64,000 nt of DNA from Ziziphus jujuba (Eukaryota; Streptophyta; Magnoliopsida; Rosales; Rhamnaceae). A program made the translations under genes and the position numbers. Under the pieces are notes generated by a model. The model had not been told where the DNA came from, did not search any database, and saw only the letters and a list, made by a program, of their open reading frames with translations. This document shows, piece by piece, positions 1 through 11,300 of this stretch; positions within the stretch are counted from its first letter, which is position 1; every line of letters begins with the position of its first letter. Where the stretch lies: the NCBI RefSeq assembly GCF_031755915.1, contig NC_083384.1:31601001-31665000 (forward strand). The letters run 5' to 3'.

Positions 1-442
1 GTCTCTGCTTGGATCATAAACACCCCCAACATCAAGAACAGCATCAAGACCCTCCAAAACCTAGAACCAATTAACAAAATTTCAAACCTTTTTTATGTTT
101 CTTCCCCAAAAAAAAGAAAAACAAAAAAACAAATTAACAACGAAAGAGCTTTCAAAATCTGATCTTTCACTATATTTAGTGCTGGTTTCAAACCTGGGGG
201 TCACGGGTCCGAACAATCTCGGCGTTGGAAAACTTGTCAGTTAGACGAATCATGAAGCACCCAAGAGCTTCATCACAGTGGAAGCTTCCGTTATGTGTTC
301 CCACGCGCTTTGGTGGTTGAGGAGAAGCTGGAGAGGAAGCAGAGAAAGCCATGGAAGGCCAATAGAGAGAGAGGCGGAGATGGGACTGGAAAGTCTTCTT
401 AAACCCAAATCCAAACCCTCTGGTGCTTAGCAATGCGAGCAT
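1..442 (-). CDS. MYG1-family exonuclease (UPF0160), 5' part only
   Basis: MYG1 proteins are DHH-like metal-dependent nucleases of mitochondria and nucleus. Two exons are visible on the minus strand: exon 1 at 194-442 and exon 2 from 60 down to the window edge, separated by a GT..AG intron (61-193) in phase 0. After the leader the protein reads KRVGTHNGSFHCDEALGCF, the family's N-terminal metal-binding signature (T-H-x-G-x-F-H-C-D-E). Exon 2 continues VLEGLDAVLDVGGVYDPSRD, the next conserved block. The first ATG at 442 gives a basic, Ser-rich 30-residue leader that could target mitochondria; an internal ATG at 352 (MAFSASSPASPQ) would drop part of it, allowing two products. The gene continues beyond position 1, so the rest of the catalytic domain is not visible. 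The family call is firm; the start choice is inference. Confidence 0.9.
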
Positions 443-549
443 GCCTAGCTGGACTCTAAAGCCCTTTACCTTCCTCTCTTATTTATTCGCTTTTGGTTGG
501 AAAGTTGCTTGGGTTTTACAAAAACAATTTAGATGTTTATTTACTAAAA

Positions 550-580
<31 letters not shown>

Positions 581-1385
581 TACAATATTATTTTCTCCTT
601 TTTTTGGGGCCAAAAGAAAATATATACCATTTTTTTTTTCATAATTTTTGTTTTTAATTCTGATTTTATACCTTTATTGTGAAAATAAAAGGACTATTTA
701 ATAAAAACAATTTTTACCCCATAACCATTTTGAGACTATTAGCAATTAAATTTTGATGAGTAGCTCATATATTTTAACATCCTTTTTGTTTAACTACATA
801 TTAATGGAAATAATATAAAGTTTAAAAAGCTTGTGGAGATTAACTTTGAGGCAATTTAAGCAATTGAAATCTCTCACTATTTCCTATTTATATATATATA
901 TATATCAAACTTATTTTATATGGTTTCTTTGCTCCTTTTCGAGTTCGAGGAATATTTTTCTACATTGTTGAAGTGTAAAAGACAATCTTAACTAAATAAA
1001 TGAACTATGGATGTTTTTTAAATGGTCAAAAAATAATAAATATCTAAAACTTTTAAGATTGTGTATAATATAATTGAAATACAAATAAAATATATAAATT
1101 TTAAATTGCATAAATTTTATAAATATAAAGAAGAATAAAAGAGTAAAATAAAATTTTCTAATAATATAATTTTCTTTTAAGAGAAAAATAAAAATAGCTG
1201 CATAAAAAAATGCTCAAAGCGTAAAACTTTACCAGATGCTTTTATCAGCTTCTGAACCATGCATTTCGTTATTATCCAAATCCAAAGTTGAAATAATATT
1301 TTGCAGGAAGAGCATAAGAAACCAAACCACCCCCCTCTTTCCCCCCCCCCCCCCTCCCACCAAAACCAGAGCTCCATACAAAGCC
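443..1385. other. AT-rich spacer between divergent genes
   Basis: This is the shared upstream region of the MYG1 gene (leftward) and the plastid-type gene (rightward). It is very AT-rich, with a (TA)n tract at 558-582 and a shorter one near 890-905. A C14 run at 1341-1354 lies just before the ATG at 1386, probably in the 5' leader. I see no coding region or RNA gene here. Confidence 0.6.
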
Positions 1386-2819
1386 ATGCCTCTCAGTACC
1401 ACAATCAAACCCACTTTGCTTCCCACTCCGGACTCCAACAATCTAATCCCAAGGAAGTTCTTCACATCAACAACACGCTATACAATATTCCACCGACCTT
1501 GTTCCTCATCTCCTCGAATTCTCACGGTGAAATGCAGCAGCAATGGAGGCTCAGAGCAGAGCAGTAATAATTTGAAGGATCTACTGTCTGGTTATGTGGA
1601 TGGACAAGTAGAAGAGCTACTGAATAGAGAAGAGAACAAGGTCTTGCTTGATGGGTTGGAGAAGGCGACAAAGAGGGTAGAGATTGCTAAAACAGAGCTC
1701 GCCGAGATTGAAAAACAAGAATTTGAGGCAAAGCAAATGAGGGAATACATCACCCAGCTTGAAAGTAGAGCTTCCGAGGTCTCTTACTGATTATTTTCTG
1801 CTATTTTGCATGATTTTGATGGTTTTATTTATCTGGGATATGAACTTAATTTAGGTTTATCTGGGAAATTAACTTAATATAGGCGAATTTTAGGATTGTG
1901 GAGTGATAAGAATTTGGTCAATTTATATGTTTTTGTGTTAAATGTGGTAATGGAAATTTAGAAGATTGGAAAGGATTGCTGTTTCACTCCCTTATTCAGA
2001 AACGGAAACTTGGGCAAATGGTTGTGCTGGAACAAATTACATGTTGCTGTATTCTGAATGACTATTTTATGCATTCTTAATTGCTGAAGGTGTAAATTGA
2101 AAATTGTGGACATTTTAGATTGAAAAATGCCAGAAGGAGATCTTAGAGGCAAGAGTCATGGTTGAAGAAGCTGAAAGCTTCCTCTCACAGAATGAGGATG
2201 GAATTAAAAATGAGGATGAGGTTAACAAGGAAGAAGAGAGATGGGAATCAATAAAAGCAGCTTCTGTCTCTGCCATTGTTGGAACTCTAGCAGGATTACC
2301 TATTTCCTTCTCCCAGGTGTCTACCATTTCAGAGCTATTACTCCCTGTAGCAATTACCTTTGCAAGCTGTGCATTATTTGGAGTTACCTTTCGATACGCA
2401 ATTCGGAGAGACTTGGACAATGTTCAGCTTAAGACTGGGACATCTGCAGCTTTTGGCTTTGTCAAAGGTATGCATATATATATATATATATACATGATAG
2501 AACATTTTCAAGCACATATCTTTAACAATAAGAAATTCAAATGGAAAAATAGTTTGTGGTTGTGGATAATTATTGGATGTTTTAGGCTTGATACGAAAGA
2601 TGAAATGGTAATGCAGGTCTTGGCATGTTGGGTGGTGGACAACCTTTGGAACTAAATGCGGAAAGCTTGTTATCACATGCTTTTGATGGTGCAATTTCTG
2701 TATCTCAGAGTCTCTTTGTTTTTGTTTCTGCTGCTGTTGGTCTGGATTATTGTTTTAAGATGGGGTTTTTAAGTCCTTTTCCTATCAAAAGATCAATTTC
2801 AAGTTCCAAAACCAGGTAA
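1386..2819 (+). CDS. Plastid-type coiled-coil membrane protein of unknown function
   Basis: Three exons, 1386-1778, 2119-2467 and 2617-2819, all with GT..AG borders and matching phases (0, then 1), encode 314 residues. The N-terminus (MPLSTTIKPTLLPTPDSNN) is Ser/Thr-rich with few acidic residues, like a chloroplast transit peptide. Residues about 55-185 are charged and heptad-like (EELLNREENKVLLDGLEKA, then RVEIAKTELAEIEKQEFEAK), so a coiled coil is likely. The following part has two or three hydrophobic stretches (SVSAIVGTLAGLPISF, LLLPVAITFASCALFGVTF, SQSLFVFVSAAVGLDYCF) separated by a basic loop. I do not recognise a domain of known function. By position next to the aldolase it may match the Arabidopsis gene I remember as At4g24090, annotated loosely as a homer protein; this is unverified. 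An ATG at 1236 upstream in the same frame would add 50 non-transit-like residues and I do not prefer it. Confidence 0.8.
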
Positions 2820-3387
2820 AATGTTATATTTATACTGAATTGAATGGTACATTTATACCGAATACAATGGTGCTGTCTTAGTTTGGCATTTTTTTGAGTA
2901 GATTATACCAGTATTCTTTTTAGTATGAAGATTTTCAGCTAGTGAAAACTGAACAATGACTTTTGATCTTCCCTTCCCCTGTTGGTAATTGGGTGAAGAC
3001 TCCTGAAAATTGGAGAGAAGTTACTGCTTTTGGGGGGTCTCGGATAGAATAAAACACGTTGTTGACACAGCAACCATGGTAGACAATTACTTGAAAACAG
3101 ACTAAAGTCATCTCTCAGAATGTTTTATTTAATGTCCAAAAGCATTATTACTATGTTGTTTTTGATAATTCTCTTATACTACCAACAACAATGGAGGATC
3201 TGAGACACATAAAAAACACCAAAAACAAATGAGCCTATGCGCCTAATCAAAGTGAACTTTACTCAGATTCTAAGAAATTGACCCAAAAAAAAAAAAAAAA
3301 AAAAAAAAAAAAGAAATTGCAAAACCACCACATTTTCATTTACAGAACCCAAAAATCAAAACTAACATAGACAAAATTCAATGGCCC
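2820..3387. other. Spacer between convergent 3' ends
   Basis: This stretch lies between the stop of the plastid-type gene and the stop of the aldolase gene, so it should hold both 3' UTRs. It contains an A28 run (3285-3312). Positions about 3060-3270 resemble sequences at 12545-12650 and 15820-15935 inside the kinase gene, so a dispersed repeat is present. I see no gene. Confidence 0.55.
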
Positions 3388-4467
3388 TCATTCGCTCCAG
3401 TATTTCTCGTCAGCATCTTTGTCGTGCTGTTGCTCATCATCAGAGTCGTCAATCAGACTCATCTTGAACCTCTTCACATCCTCCACAGCCGCACTTCTAA
3501 ACAGCCCAACATCAACGGCACCGGAAACCATGTGATATCCACGCGCCTTCAGATTCTCCGGCCCATCGTGCGGCATTGCGAAACCAGCCAAGTAGGCCCC
3601 ACCGTCCCCAGGCTTGCTTCCCAAAACTGCTTTCTCGGCCACCCTCATCATCTCCCTCACCTTCTTGTTCCCAGGGTCCCACAGGTAACCCAAACTGGCG
3701 CTCAGATCCAACGGCCCCATTTGAATACAGTCAACCCCATCGACGGCCGCTATCTCTTCAGCCTTCTCAACCCCTTCCTCCGACTCCACCTGACACATAA
3801 TCACCAACTCGTCCTCGTAATTACTCAAATACCCTTCATCGATTCCATAATTCGAAGCCCTAACCACTGTGTGCGCCGATCCACGCACTCCGGCCGGCGG
3901 AAAACGGCAATACGACACCGCCTTTTTCGCCATTTTGGGGGATTCGATCATCGGGAACATGATTCCATCGGGGCCGAGATCGAGGGCTTTCTTGGCCCAA
4001 GTAGGGCAAGTCTCCGGCAAACGGAGGATCGCCGGAGTTTGGGTAGCGGCGAGAGCGCGAATGCAGTGGAGAGCGTCGGTGATTCCGCCGGGACCGTGTT
4101 CCATGTCGACAACAACGAAATCGTAGCCGGCGAGACCGGCGATCTCCGCGAGTGTTGGAGAGAAGCTGAGGAGGAAGAGGCCGTAAAGGGTTTGGCCATT
4201 TCGGAGGCGGGACTTCAGGGTTTCCGTGGAAGACGTAAAGATGGAGAGAGGGTTGGTATTGTTGTCAAAGGGTAAGAGATCGGACGGGTTGTTGGAGGCT
4301 TTGATGGAAGGCTTGGTAGGTTTGAAAGAGAAGGGTTTGGGGATGAGAAAAGGTGAAGATTTGGAGGGTATGAGGAATGGTGAAGAGGGTTTTGTGGGTT
4401 TGAAGGAAATGAGAGAAGAGGGTTTTGTGGCTGTGAAGGTTATATTGGCGAGAGTAAGAGCGGCCAT
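3388..4467 (-). CDS. HpcH/HpaI-family aldolase, plastid-type, intronless
   Basis: One uninterrupted frame of 359 residues. The family comprises metal-dependent class II aldolases that cleave or form 2-keto acids such as 2-keto-3-deoxy sugars; the plant substrate is not settled. Residues 1-75 form a Ser/Pro/Lys-rich transit-like leader with repeated SPFLIP and FKPTKPS pieces. The domain starts near residue 82 (LKSRLRNGQTLYGLFLLS) and contains DFVVVDMEHGPGG, GPDGIMFPMIES, MCQVESEEGVEKAEEIAA with the metal-binding Glu, and QMGPLDLSASLGY with the metal-binding Asp. The C-terminus ends in an acidic Asp/Glu/Gln tail, unusual for bacterial relatives. Two G-boxes lie about 100 bp upstream, with a TTTAAA TATA-like element nearer the ATG. 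It corresponds by position and family to Arabidopsis aldolase-like genes (remembered as At4g10750 and At4g24080). Family assignment is firm; the substrate is unknown. Confidence 0.92.
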   Translation of the reverse strand: MAALTLANITFTATKPSSLISFKPTKPSSPFLIPSKSSPFLIPKPFSFKPTKPSIKASNNPSDLLPFDNNTNPLSIFTSSTETLKSRLRNGQTLYGLFLLSFSPTLAEIAGLAGYDFVVVDMEHGPGGITDALHCIRALAATQTPAILRLPETCPTWAKKALDLGPDGIMFPMIESPKMAKKAVSYCRFPPAGVRGSAHTVVRASNYGIDEGYLSNYEDELVIMCQVESEEGVEKAEEIAAVDGVDCIQMGPLDLSASLGYLWDPGNKKVREMMRVAEKAVLGSKPGDGGAYLAGFAMPHDGPENLKARGYHMVSGAVDVGLFRSAAVEDVKRFKMSLIDDSDDEQQHDKDADEKYWSE

Positions 4468-5150
4468 GACAGTAAGCTCTCTGACTCTGTTACAGTAGAA
4501 AAGAAAAGAAAATGGGTGGGCATTTAAAGAACCATGTCAAAAGCTGCCAAGAGTCTCTCATTGCCACGTGTGCACGTGCGTTGTGAACTCCTGAAGCAAG
4601 CGCTAAGGCCCAAATTCAAATTCATACTCCATTTGGCTCATCTGATGGCCTAGAAACCAGTCCCCTGGGTTTTCTTTCTACTACTAAATAAGTGTATTCA
4701 TGCTAAAAGAATAAAAGAAAATTTGAAAACAAAAATTTCTTATTGAATTTATATTATTATCCATTTTATAAATTGGTATTTTGTCTCGACCAAAGTTATC
4801 ATGAAATGAGAAAAATTATAACTTATATGAGCATGACTTTGTCCAAGTTAATGATTTTGCTGCAGTCAATCATCTTTGCCAAACGGGATAAACTTATCCA
4901 TACAAAAGAGAAAATCATCATTGCTACAAAGACTAGTTTGTATTAAATTCATTCGAAAAATATGAAATCTGCTTCTGAACATGTGCTGCACCATCATCAT
5001 ATCAATATACATTTGTTGCACGGCAACCATCTCTCTCTCATGGTCTTCTTGATAATAGAAGACTACGAAGTAAAAGATGTTATACTTAACTCGGAATACA
5101 AGAGCTCAGGTGTGGACTTAAATATTCCTGCCATGGAAAATCTATGCTTT
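4468..5150. other. Upstream region of the aldolase gene
   Basis: Apart from the paired G-boxes, this contains AT-rich sequence and then the likely 3' UTR of the next minus-strand gene, which stops at 5151. Short open frames here have no recognisable features. Confidence 0.5.
4565..4578. promoter_or_regulatory. Paired G-boxes upstream of the aldolase gene
   Basis: Two CACGTG palindromes, at 4565-4570 and 4573-4578, sit 8 bp apart and about 100 bp upstream of the aldolase ATG. G-boxes bind bHLH and bZIP factors and are common in light- and ABA-regulated plant promoters. Close pairs are often functional; regulation here is inference. Confidence 0.6.
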
Positions 5151-7296
5151 TTAGTGTTTCCTTCTCTCGTCTTCATTTCGTTCGTCGTCCAAGCGTTCAT
5201 TGTCATGAGACTTTTTGGGAACTTCCCAACCTCGAATTTTGTTCCTTGATTGGTCATCACCAGATGGCAGATTCAAGTCATCGCTTTTGGTCTCCTAGTA
5301 GATATTAAAATGAAACAAGCTAAGAAAGTTTCGTCAAGCAAGGATACTGAACTTAAAAAGTGCTTTAAAAACTTAACATGAACATCAAGCAATATTACCT
5401 TCTCAGATTTTCCTTGGTGAACATTGAAGCGGTCTTTCTTTCTGCGCTTTGGTAAGTCCCGTTTTAAGGCCTCGCTAAACAATTGAAATCCCTGAAGATC
5501 TCCATTCTTGATGCTTGCTTCCAGCTGCAGATAAGAAAGATTTGGCCATAACTATAAGATTACATGCATAGACTAATCATTAAATGGTCCAAACTTCTAT
5601 AGCATGACTCCAAAATCCATGGTCTGGAGTTTGCCATAAAAAATAACAGCTAGCCAAAAACCATTGTTCATTGACTTTTGGTTTCTCCATATACCTATAG
5701 TAGCATATCCTTACATGTTAAGTTTGCCATTACCTCTACTTAATAGTCTGTTTATAAACACATTTGCTTCGCTTGAAGTCGTTTTATCAGTGAAACCATA
5801 GAATATTACAAAAAACTTCACAGGCTTGAAGGTGGAAAGAATTATAATGGAAAACATTTGTACCTGAACATGAATAATGCAGAATAGAATGCTAGCAATA
5901 GGCAACCAGCTCTCCTCAGGTGACAATGACAAATTTGACCTATCCAATCATAGGAAAGCCGTGTAACTACTTTTGTATACTCAAATACACTCAAACAACA
6001 TTCTTACATTAACAGCAAATGCCACCGAAGCTGTACTATATGTTTGTTTTCTACAAAGTGCGCAAAATCGGCATAAAGGGGGAAAAAACCAAGGAAGCAT
6101 CCCATCGCTCATTTTCCTAAAAACTAGTTCCAAACTTGAGACTAAATATGTAAGTTTTAAAGAAGAGAGCTCAAGCAATTAGAAAGAAAAATATTCAAAG
6201 AACTTTTCACATTAATTGGTAACCAGGTAGGAAGTAAAGTGAGCAATTGAAGAAAGCTGCACAAAGGCGCAGAGAATAAAGAGTAAAGGAGAATGACGAG
6301 AAAACCATCATAAAATAACAGTATGACCAAAACACAGGCAAGCAAATTGTAGAGCATGACAAAGCTAAAGCAAGAGTTGAGCTGTGAAATTAAGAATAAT
6401 TTTTGACCAAATGAAGATTACAGTACGAAAACGAGCAAGTATTCAGCAGGACCACCAATCAACAATTGCTCAACGATCATGGACACTTAAACGAAATGCG
6501 CAACAAACCCCAATCTAGAAATCCAAAACAATAATTGCAACTTCAAGAAGAAGAAGAAGAAAAGAAAGAGTCAGTTCTGAATTTTCGTCGTCGAATGGGA
6601 AATGAGAAAGAAACCTGAGGTAGGGAGCCAAGTAAACGAGGGAATAAACTGCATAACGCCTCTTCCCAGTATCAAGCCACGCAAAAACCCAACTCTATTT
6701 ACAAACAAAAAGTCAATAGTTTTTCCACAGCGACTAAAAAGTAAGGAAATTTTGGAAAAACAATTTGTTATTGTTATTGTTTAGTACCAGCCAATTGAAG
6801 TAAGGAATGAAGCTGATGATGCCCATAACCGCAAACCTGGAATCGGTAGAATCAATAGCAGAATCACCGGAATCATCGTCGGGAGCACCGGTGACGGGAA
6901 ACAGCAACGAAGTGAGCATGGAAGCGCCGATCGCAACGGCGAAAGGCGCGTCATCAGACAGTCCTGCTACTCTAAAAGTCACATCCCTGATTTTTCTCTA
7001 CAAAAAAAAAAAAAAAAAAAAAAAAAGCAGCATATAGGGGAGAAGGAGTTCAGGCTTTCAAATCAAAGACATGGATAAACCAGCCAATTTGGAATATAGA
7101 GGAGTTGGGGGAATATGGTATGTTATGGAGTATAAACCTGGTAGTGGTATGGTTCGAGGTTTTGGAGAAATGAGGGCTTGAGCCTGTACCTATGGTTGCC
7201 GAACAGAGCATGAGTAGATGTAGATGAAGGTGAAGGTGGTCTGAGAGCCGAAGATGATCGGATTGAGGTGCAGGATAGAGTTGTCAACCTGATCAT
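5151..7296 (-). CDS. Plastid-type three-helix membrane protein of unknown function
   Basis: Six exons on the minus strand, 7138-7296, 6788-6997, 6615-6694, 5864-5939, 5399-5524 and 5151-5294, all GT..AG with consistent phases, encode 264 residues. The first 50 residues (MIRLTTLSCTSIRSSSALRP) look like a chloroplast transit peptide. Hydrophobic segments follow at about 71-88 (FAVAIGASMLTSLLFPV), 108-130 (FAVMGIISFIPYFNWLSWVF) and 159-174 (SWLPIASILFCIIHVQ), with an acidic Asp-rich loop between the first two (APDDDSGDSAIDSTDS). The last 90 residues are soluble and highly charged, rich in Lys/Arg then Asp/Glu. I recognise no named domain. By neighbourhood it may match what I remember as At5g41960, unverified. 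The exon model is well supported by reading phase; location and function are inferred. Confidence 0.78.
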
Positions 7297-8332
7297 CGCT
7301 TCAAAGTATGGGCACCGCCCACTGCCCACTGCGGCTTACAATTTGGGAGGTGATCGCTATTTATATTTTGATGATATTACATATATATATATATATACAC
7401 TCTCGAATCCTATGAAGATTATTTTGACTTTATCGTTTACGTTTTTTGGATAAATGTAGCATGAACTTACTGAAGCGTTTATACAATTTCGTTTAAATTA
7501 TGCAACGATTAATGAGATAATTTGTCTCAGTAAATATTGTTTTAGCAATATTTATATACATTATTCTAACAAATCTCGGTTCAAATTTTATAATAACTAG
7601 GATCATGCATGAATTGAGGATAATAATTATTAAGAATATGTACAACGTAAAAAAAATTGGGCAACGTAAATTTACATTTCTAAAAAAATAAAATAAAAGA
7701 ACGATACATATAATTTGGAGAATTATAGACGTGAAAAACACCAAATTTTTAAAATAAATAAGAAATAGCACTACACTCTACCGCCAAAATATACAAAGCT
7801 CAGAGAAATTTCCTTTCTGACAAAAATAAAAGTTGGAAGTCTGCGTTCGAACATTATAAATTAATATGAAACTAAATGATTAAACAAATACCACCTATAA
7901 CTAGCCCCTTTCTTTTCTTTTTTCCCCTTCTCATGGCTACTACTACAACAAACAACTTCTAACCGCCAGCTTTGGTGTTACAACACTACCAGAAGGAAAA
8001 ACCCAAAAAAAAACAAGAAACTAACTTGGATTTCAATGAGAGATAAATGGAGAGAAAAAATAATATACTGATGGACTTGTAAATTTCTGCTTATTCCCCA
8101 TCTGAAGTAGCTCCGCTCTTGTAGGAAATTTATTAAGCATATTGGCGGAAGAGCCCCCAGAAACATTATTCCCACACTTTCTTGTACGTTCACTTCGGCC
8201 AACAGCCATACAGAGTCTGCATTTTCAGCACCGATGATAAAGAATGTTGGAAAATACTTTCTGCATGATTTACAGCTCTCTCCAGACGTACATGGCAATT
8301 TCACTTTACACTGACTACACATATTTCAGTTT
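7297..8332. other. Spacer between two minus-strand genes
   Basis: The promoter of the 264-residue protein gene and the 3' UTR of the kinase gene should lie here. The sequence is AT-rich with a (TA)n tract near 7380-7397. I see no RNA gene or extra coding region. Confidence 0.5.
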
Positions 8333-11300
8333 TCAGGCATCCCCTTCTCCTCTATCCCCGTTTTCTTCCCGACTTGATAACGAAATCAGCTGCTGCTGCA
8401 ACTGTATTGAAATGATCAACTTAGTAAGAAAAACGCAAAAGAATGAAATAATCAATGAGACGTATGAAATACAACCCATCTCCCTTTCCCTTTCTTGACA
8501 AGCTAAAAGATAACAAATGGAGAATGCCAAGGTGGCAAAAGCCTTCCACTTCAGCTCTAATGTGTACCAGTCAGAAACACTAGGTCAACAATACATTTGG
8601 ACCAATCAAAACAAAATTTAGTTGTCTATCTTTTAGAAATATACAATATTAGGCATAACTAAAAAGGAGAAATAATGTAGATAAAAACTAGCACATAATG
8701 AAAACTGTCTTTAAGAGTTACTCACTTGTATGAATTTCAACTTTTCAGCAGTCAGTTCATCAGTCAAATTGTTCATCCTGCAGAGAGACAAAATCAGACT
8801 TTCATATGCACAAAAGAGAGGCATCATAGGTATATTCATGTTAGATTATTGATAACCGACCTAGCCTGAAGCTCTGAGATCTTGATGAGCAGTAGGCGCT
8901 CCCTCTCAGAAGCTGCTGTTTCGACCTGTTGATTGAACTTATTAAAGAACATGGGTGAAGAATATTGAACTAATTATTTTTCATTATTCAGTCCAATTGG
9001 GTGTGGTAATCATAGAAGTGAGTATGAATGAAAAAAAAAATCTCAGGAAATCGGATAGAAAAAATATGGCATCAAAAGGAAGGAGTTTAAAGATTTTTAT
9101 CAAAATATAAAGTATTTCAGCACAAAAATACAAAATGCTTACACTTCCATTGTTCTCTGGACTGCGAGGTAGTGGAGGCAACTTCCCATTTTGAGAAGCT
9201 GAAACAGAATTGAACATGTTTCATTTGTGTAATAAATCCTTTAAAAACAATTATCTGAAGTATCATTAAATGAAAGATCTTCCACTCACCATCTGCAACC
9301 TCAGCCAGTTGCAAACTGCTTAACATATTCATAATGAGATCCTGGAATTACATGAAAAACATTGTCAAATGACATTCTCCACTCCAGTTCTATGACTTTA
9401 AGTTCTTGAGGATTAACTAACCTTCTAAAGGTTAAAAGAAAACATCATCCTGGTTGCCCTATGTTTCCACATACCTGTTGAATTGAAGTCTGCTGAAAAA
9501 GATTCTGAAGGTGAGGCATGAGAACCGATGCAGGTACTGTGCTGTTATTAAACTCCTTGGGTGGCTGATTGAGAGGCTGAAAAATTAGAATATTGTTAGA
9601 TGTATATGGCCTTCGAAAAGATCATAAAGTTACACTTAGCTATTGTGGAATATCGTGCATCCAATACTGTGTGTGTGTATATTTGCACGCTAGTGTTGCA
9701 TGTCAATGCAGCAATTTGGAATTTTCATGGTTGCAATTTGAGTACTCTTATCAAAATATTTTAAAGGTGAAATTATAATATCTTATCAAAATATTGAGAG
9801 CAAGAGGTTTGCATATTTGCACGCTAGTGTTGCAATACTAGTGTTGCACGCAATACTGTGTGTGTGTATATTTGCACGCTAGTGTTGCATGTCAATGCAG
9901 CAATTTGGAATTTTCATGGTTGCAATTTGAGTACTCTTATCAAAATATTTTAAAGGTGAAATTATAATATCTTATCAAAATATTGAGAGCAAGAGGTTTG
10001 CATACAAACCGCTTGCTTGGAGTCAAATATCCATTCACCAACACTAGCAGACTTTCTCAGAGGTGATCCCTAAATTTAATAAACAGAAAATCAAGTGAGA
10101 ACCGAATAGCAACACATAGCCACTCATAAAACATCTAATCAAATGTGCCCACCTACCTGTGAAGATCGACGTGGAACGGTACTTAATGGAATATCCTAAG
10201 GCAATTTTTTTTAAGTTAGTGACAGTGATATAATAAATAAACACACCATCAAAACTAAAGACTTACCTTTACAAGATCCAAATTTTCCGATGTTACAGAG
10301 AATCTTCCTTTAATTTGCACAAGATTGGACTTTGACTTGTCATCCAAAGAATCTCTAAATCCTATTAGAGGAGGAGTACTTAGTAATACAATCTTTAAAA
10401 CCCACTCCTTAGAGACATGGTCACGAAGTAACATTGGATATGATCTTTAAAGCAAATTGAATATCTTCATTACCTCCAGAAGACTTTATTGGAGCTGATA
10501 AACTGTTTGCTGAAGCTCGTGTTGGAAGCATCAGAGGACCACTAAAGCTCGGTGTTCGCCGTACCTCACGATGAGCAATCTCATTCTTAGGTTGATTATC
10601 ATTCTCTTTCCTAACAATCAGCAAACAATCATCAGCCATTACCAGATAGAAAGAAAGAGGCTCAATAGCTTGCTTATGGCCCACAGGCTATTGATTTGGT
10701 TTCATTTGTGACTTGATAGCATCCAAAATTCAACAGAATAGATTTACCATCTATTTTCATAGAGAAAAAATAACCAGAACTTTATCACCTCTAACTTCAT
10801 CAACAAAGAGGTAAAAATTTGCATCAAGTATAACAAACTTTACAGTGTAAAAAATAATACCATACAGTAGATAACATTTTAATTTTTGGGTTTTTGCGGG
10901 GTGGGGAAGGGAACAATAAAACAAAACAAAACAAAAACAAAAAAAGAAAACAATAAAACCTTATGGAAGATATAGAATAAACCATAAATCCACAACCAAA
11001 ACCAGAACCAAAAGAATCAAAGAAAACCATAAACAATATTGCATGGACAAACTACATAACAAAAAGTATGCTTAAAACAATGCTTAACAAAGCTCTTAAC
11101 TAACTTGGTGAAAGACAAGGACATATAGATTCGATAGCCCCAAAATGTGATGATGCTTAAACTAAATAATATTACTATCCTTTTTCGTAAGAAATAGTTA
11201 AAATTTGTTTTTTGAGAACTAAATTCAAATCTTGCCACTATAGTAGTAATTAAAGAACATGATATCAATCCATCAGCATAATTTGTCTCCTAAATTGGGA

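Noticed and set aside
3424..4275. Long plus-strand frame of 283 codons
   Set aside because: It is the antisense shadow of the intronless aldolase, whose minus-strand frame carries all the conserved motifs.
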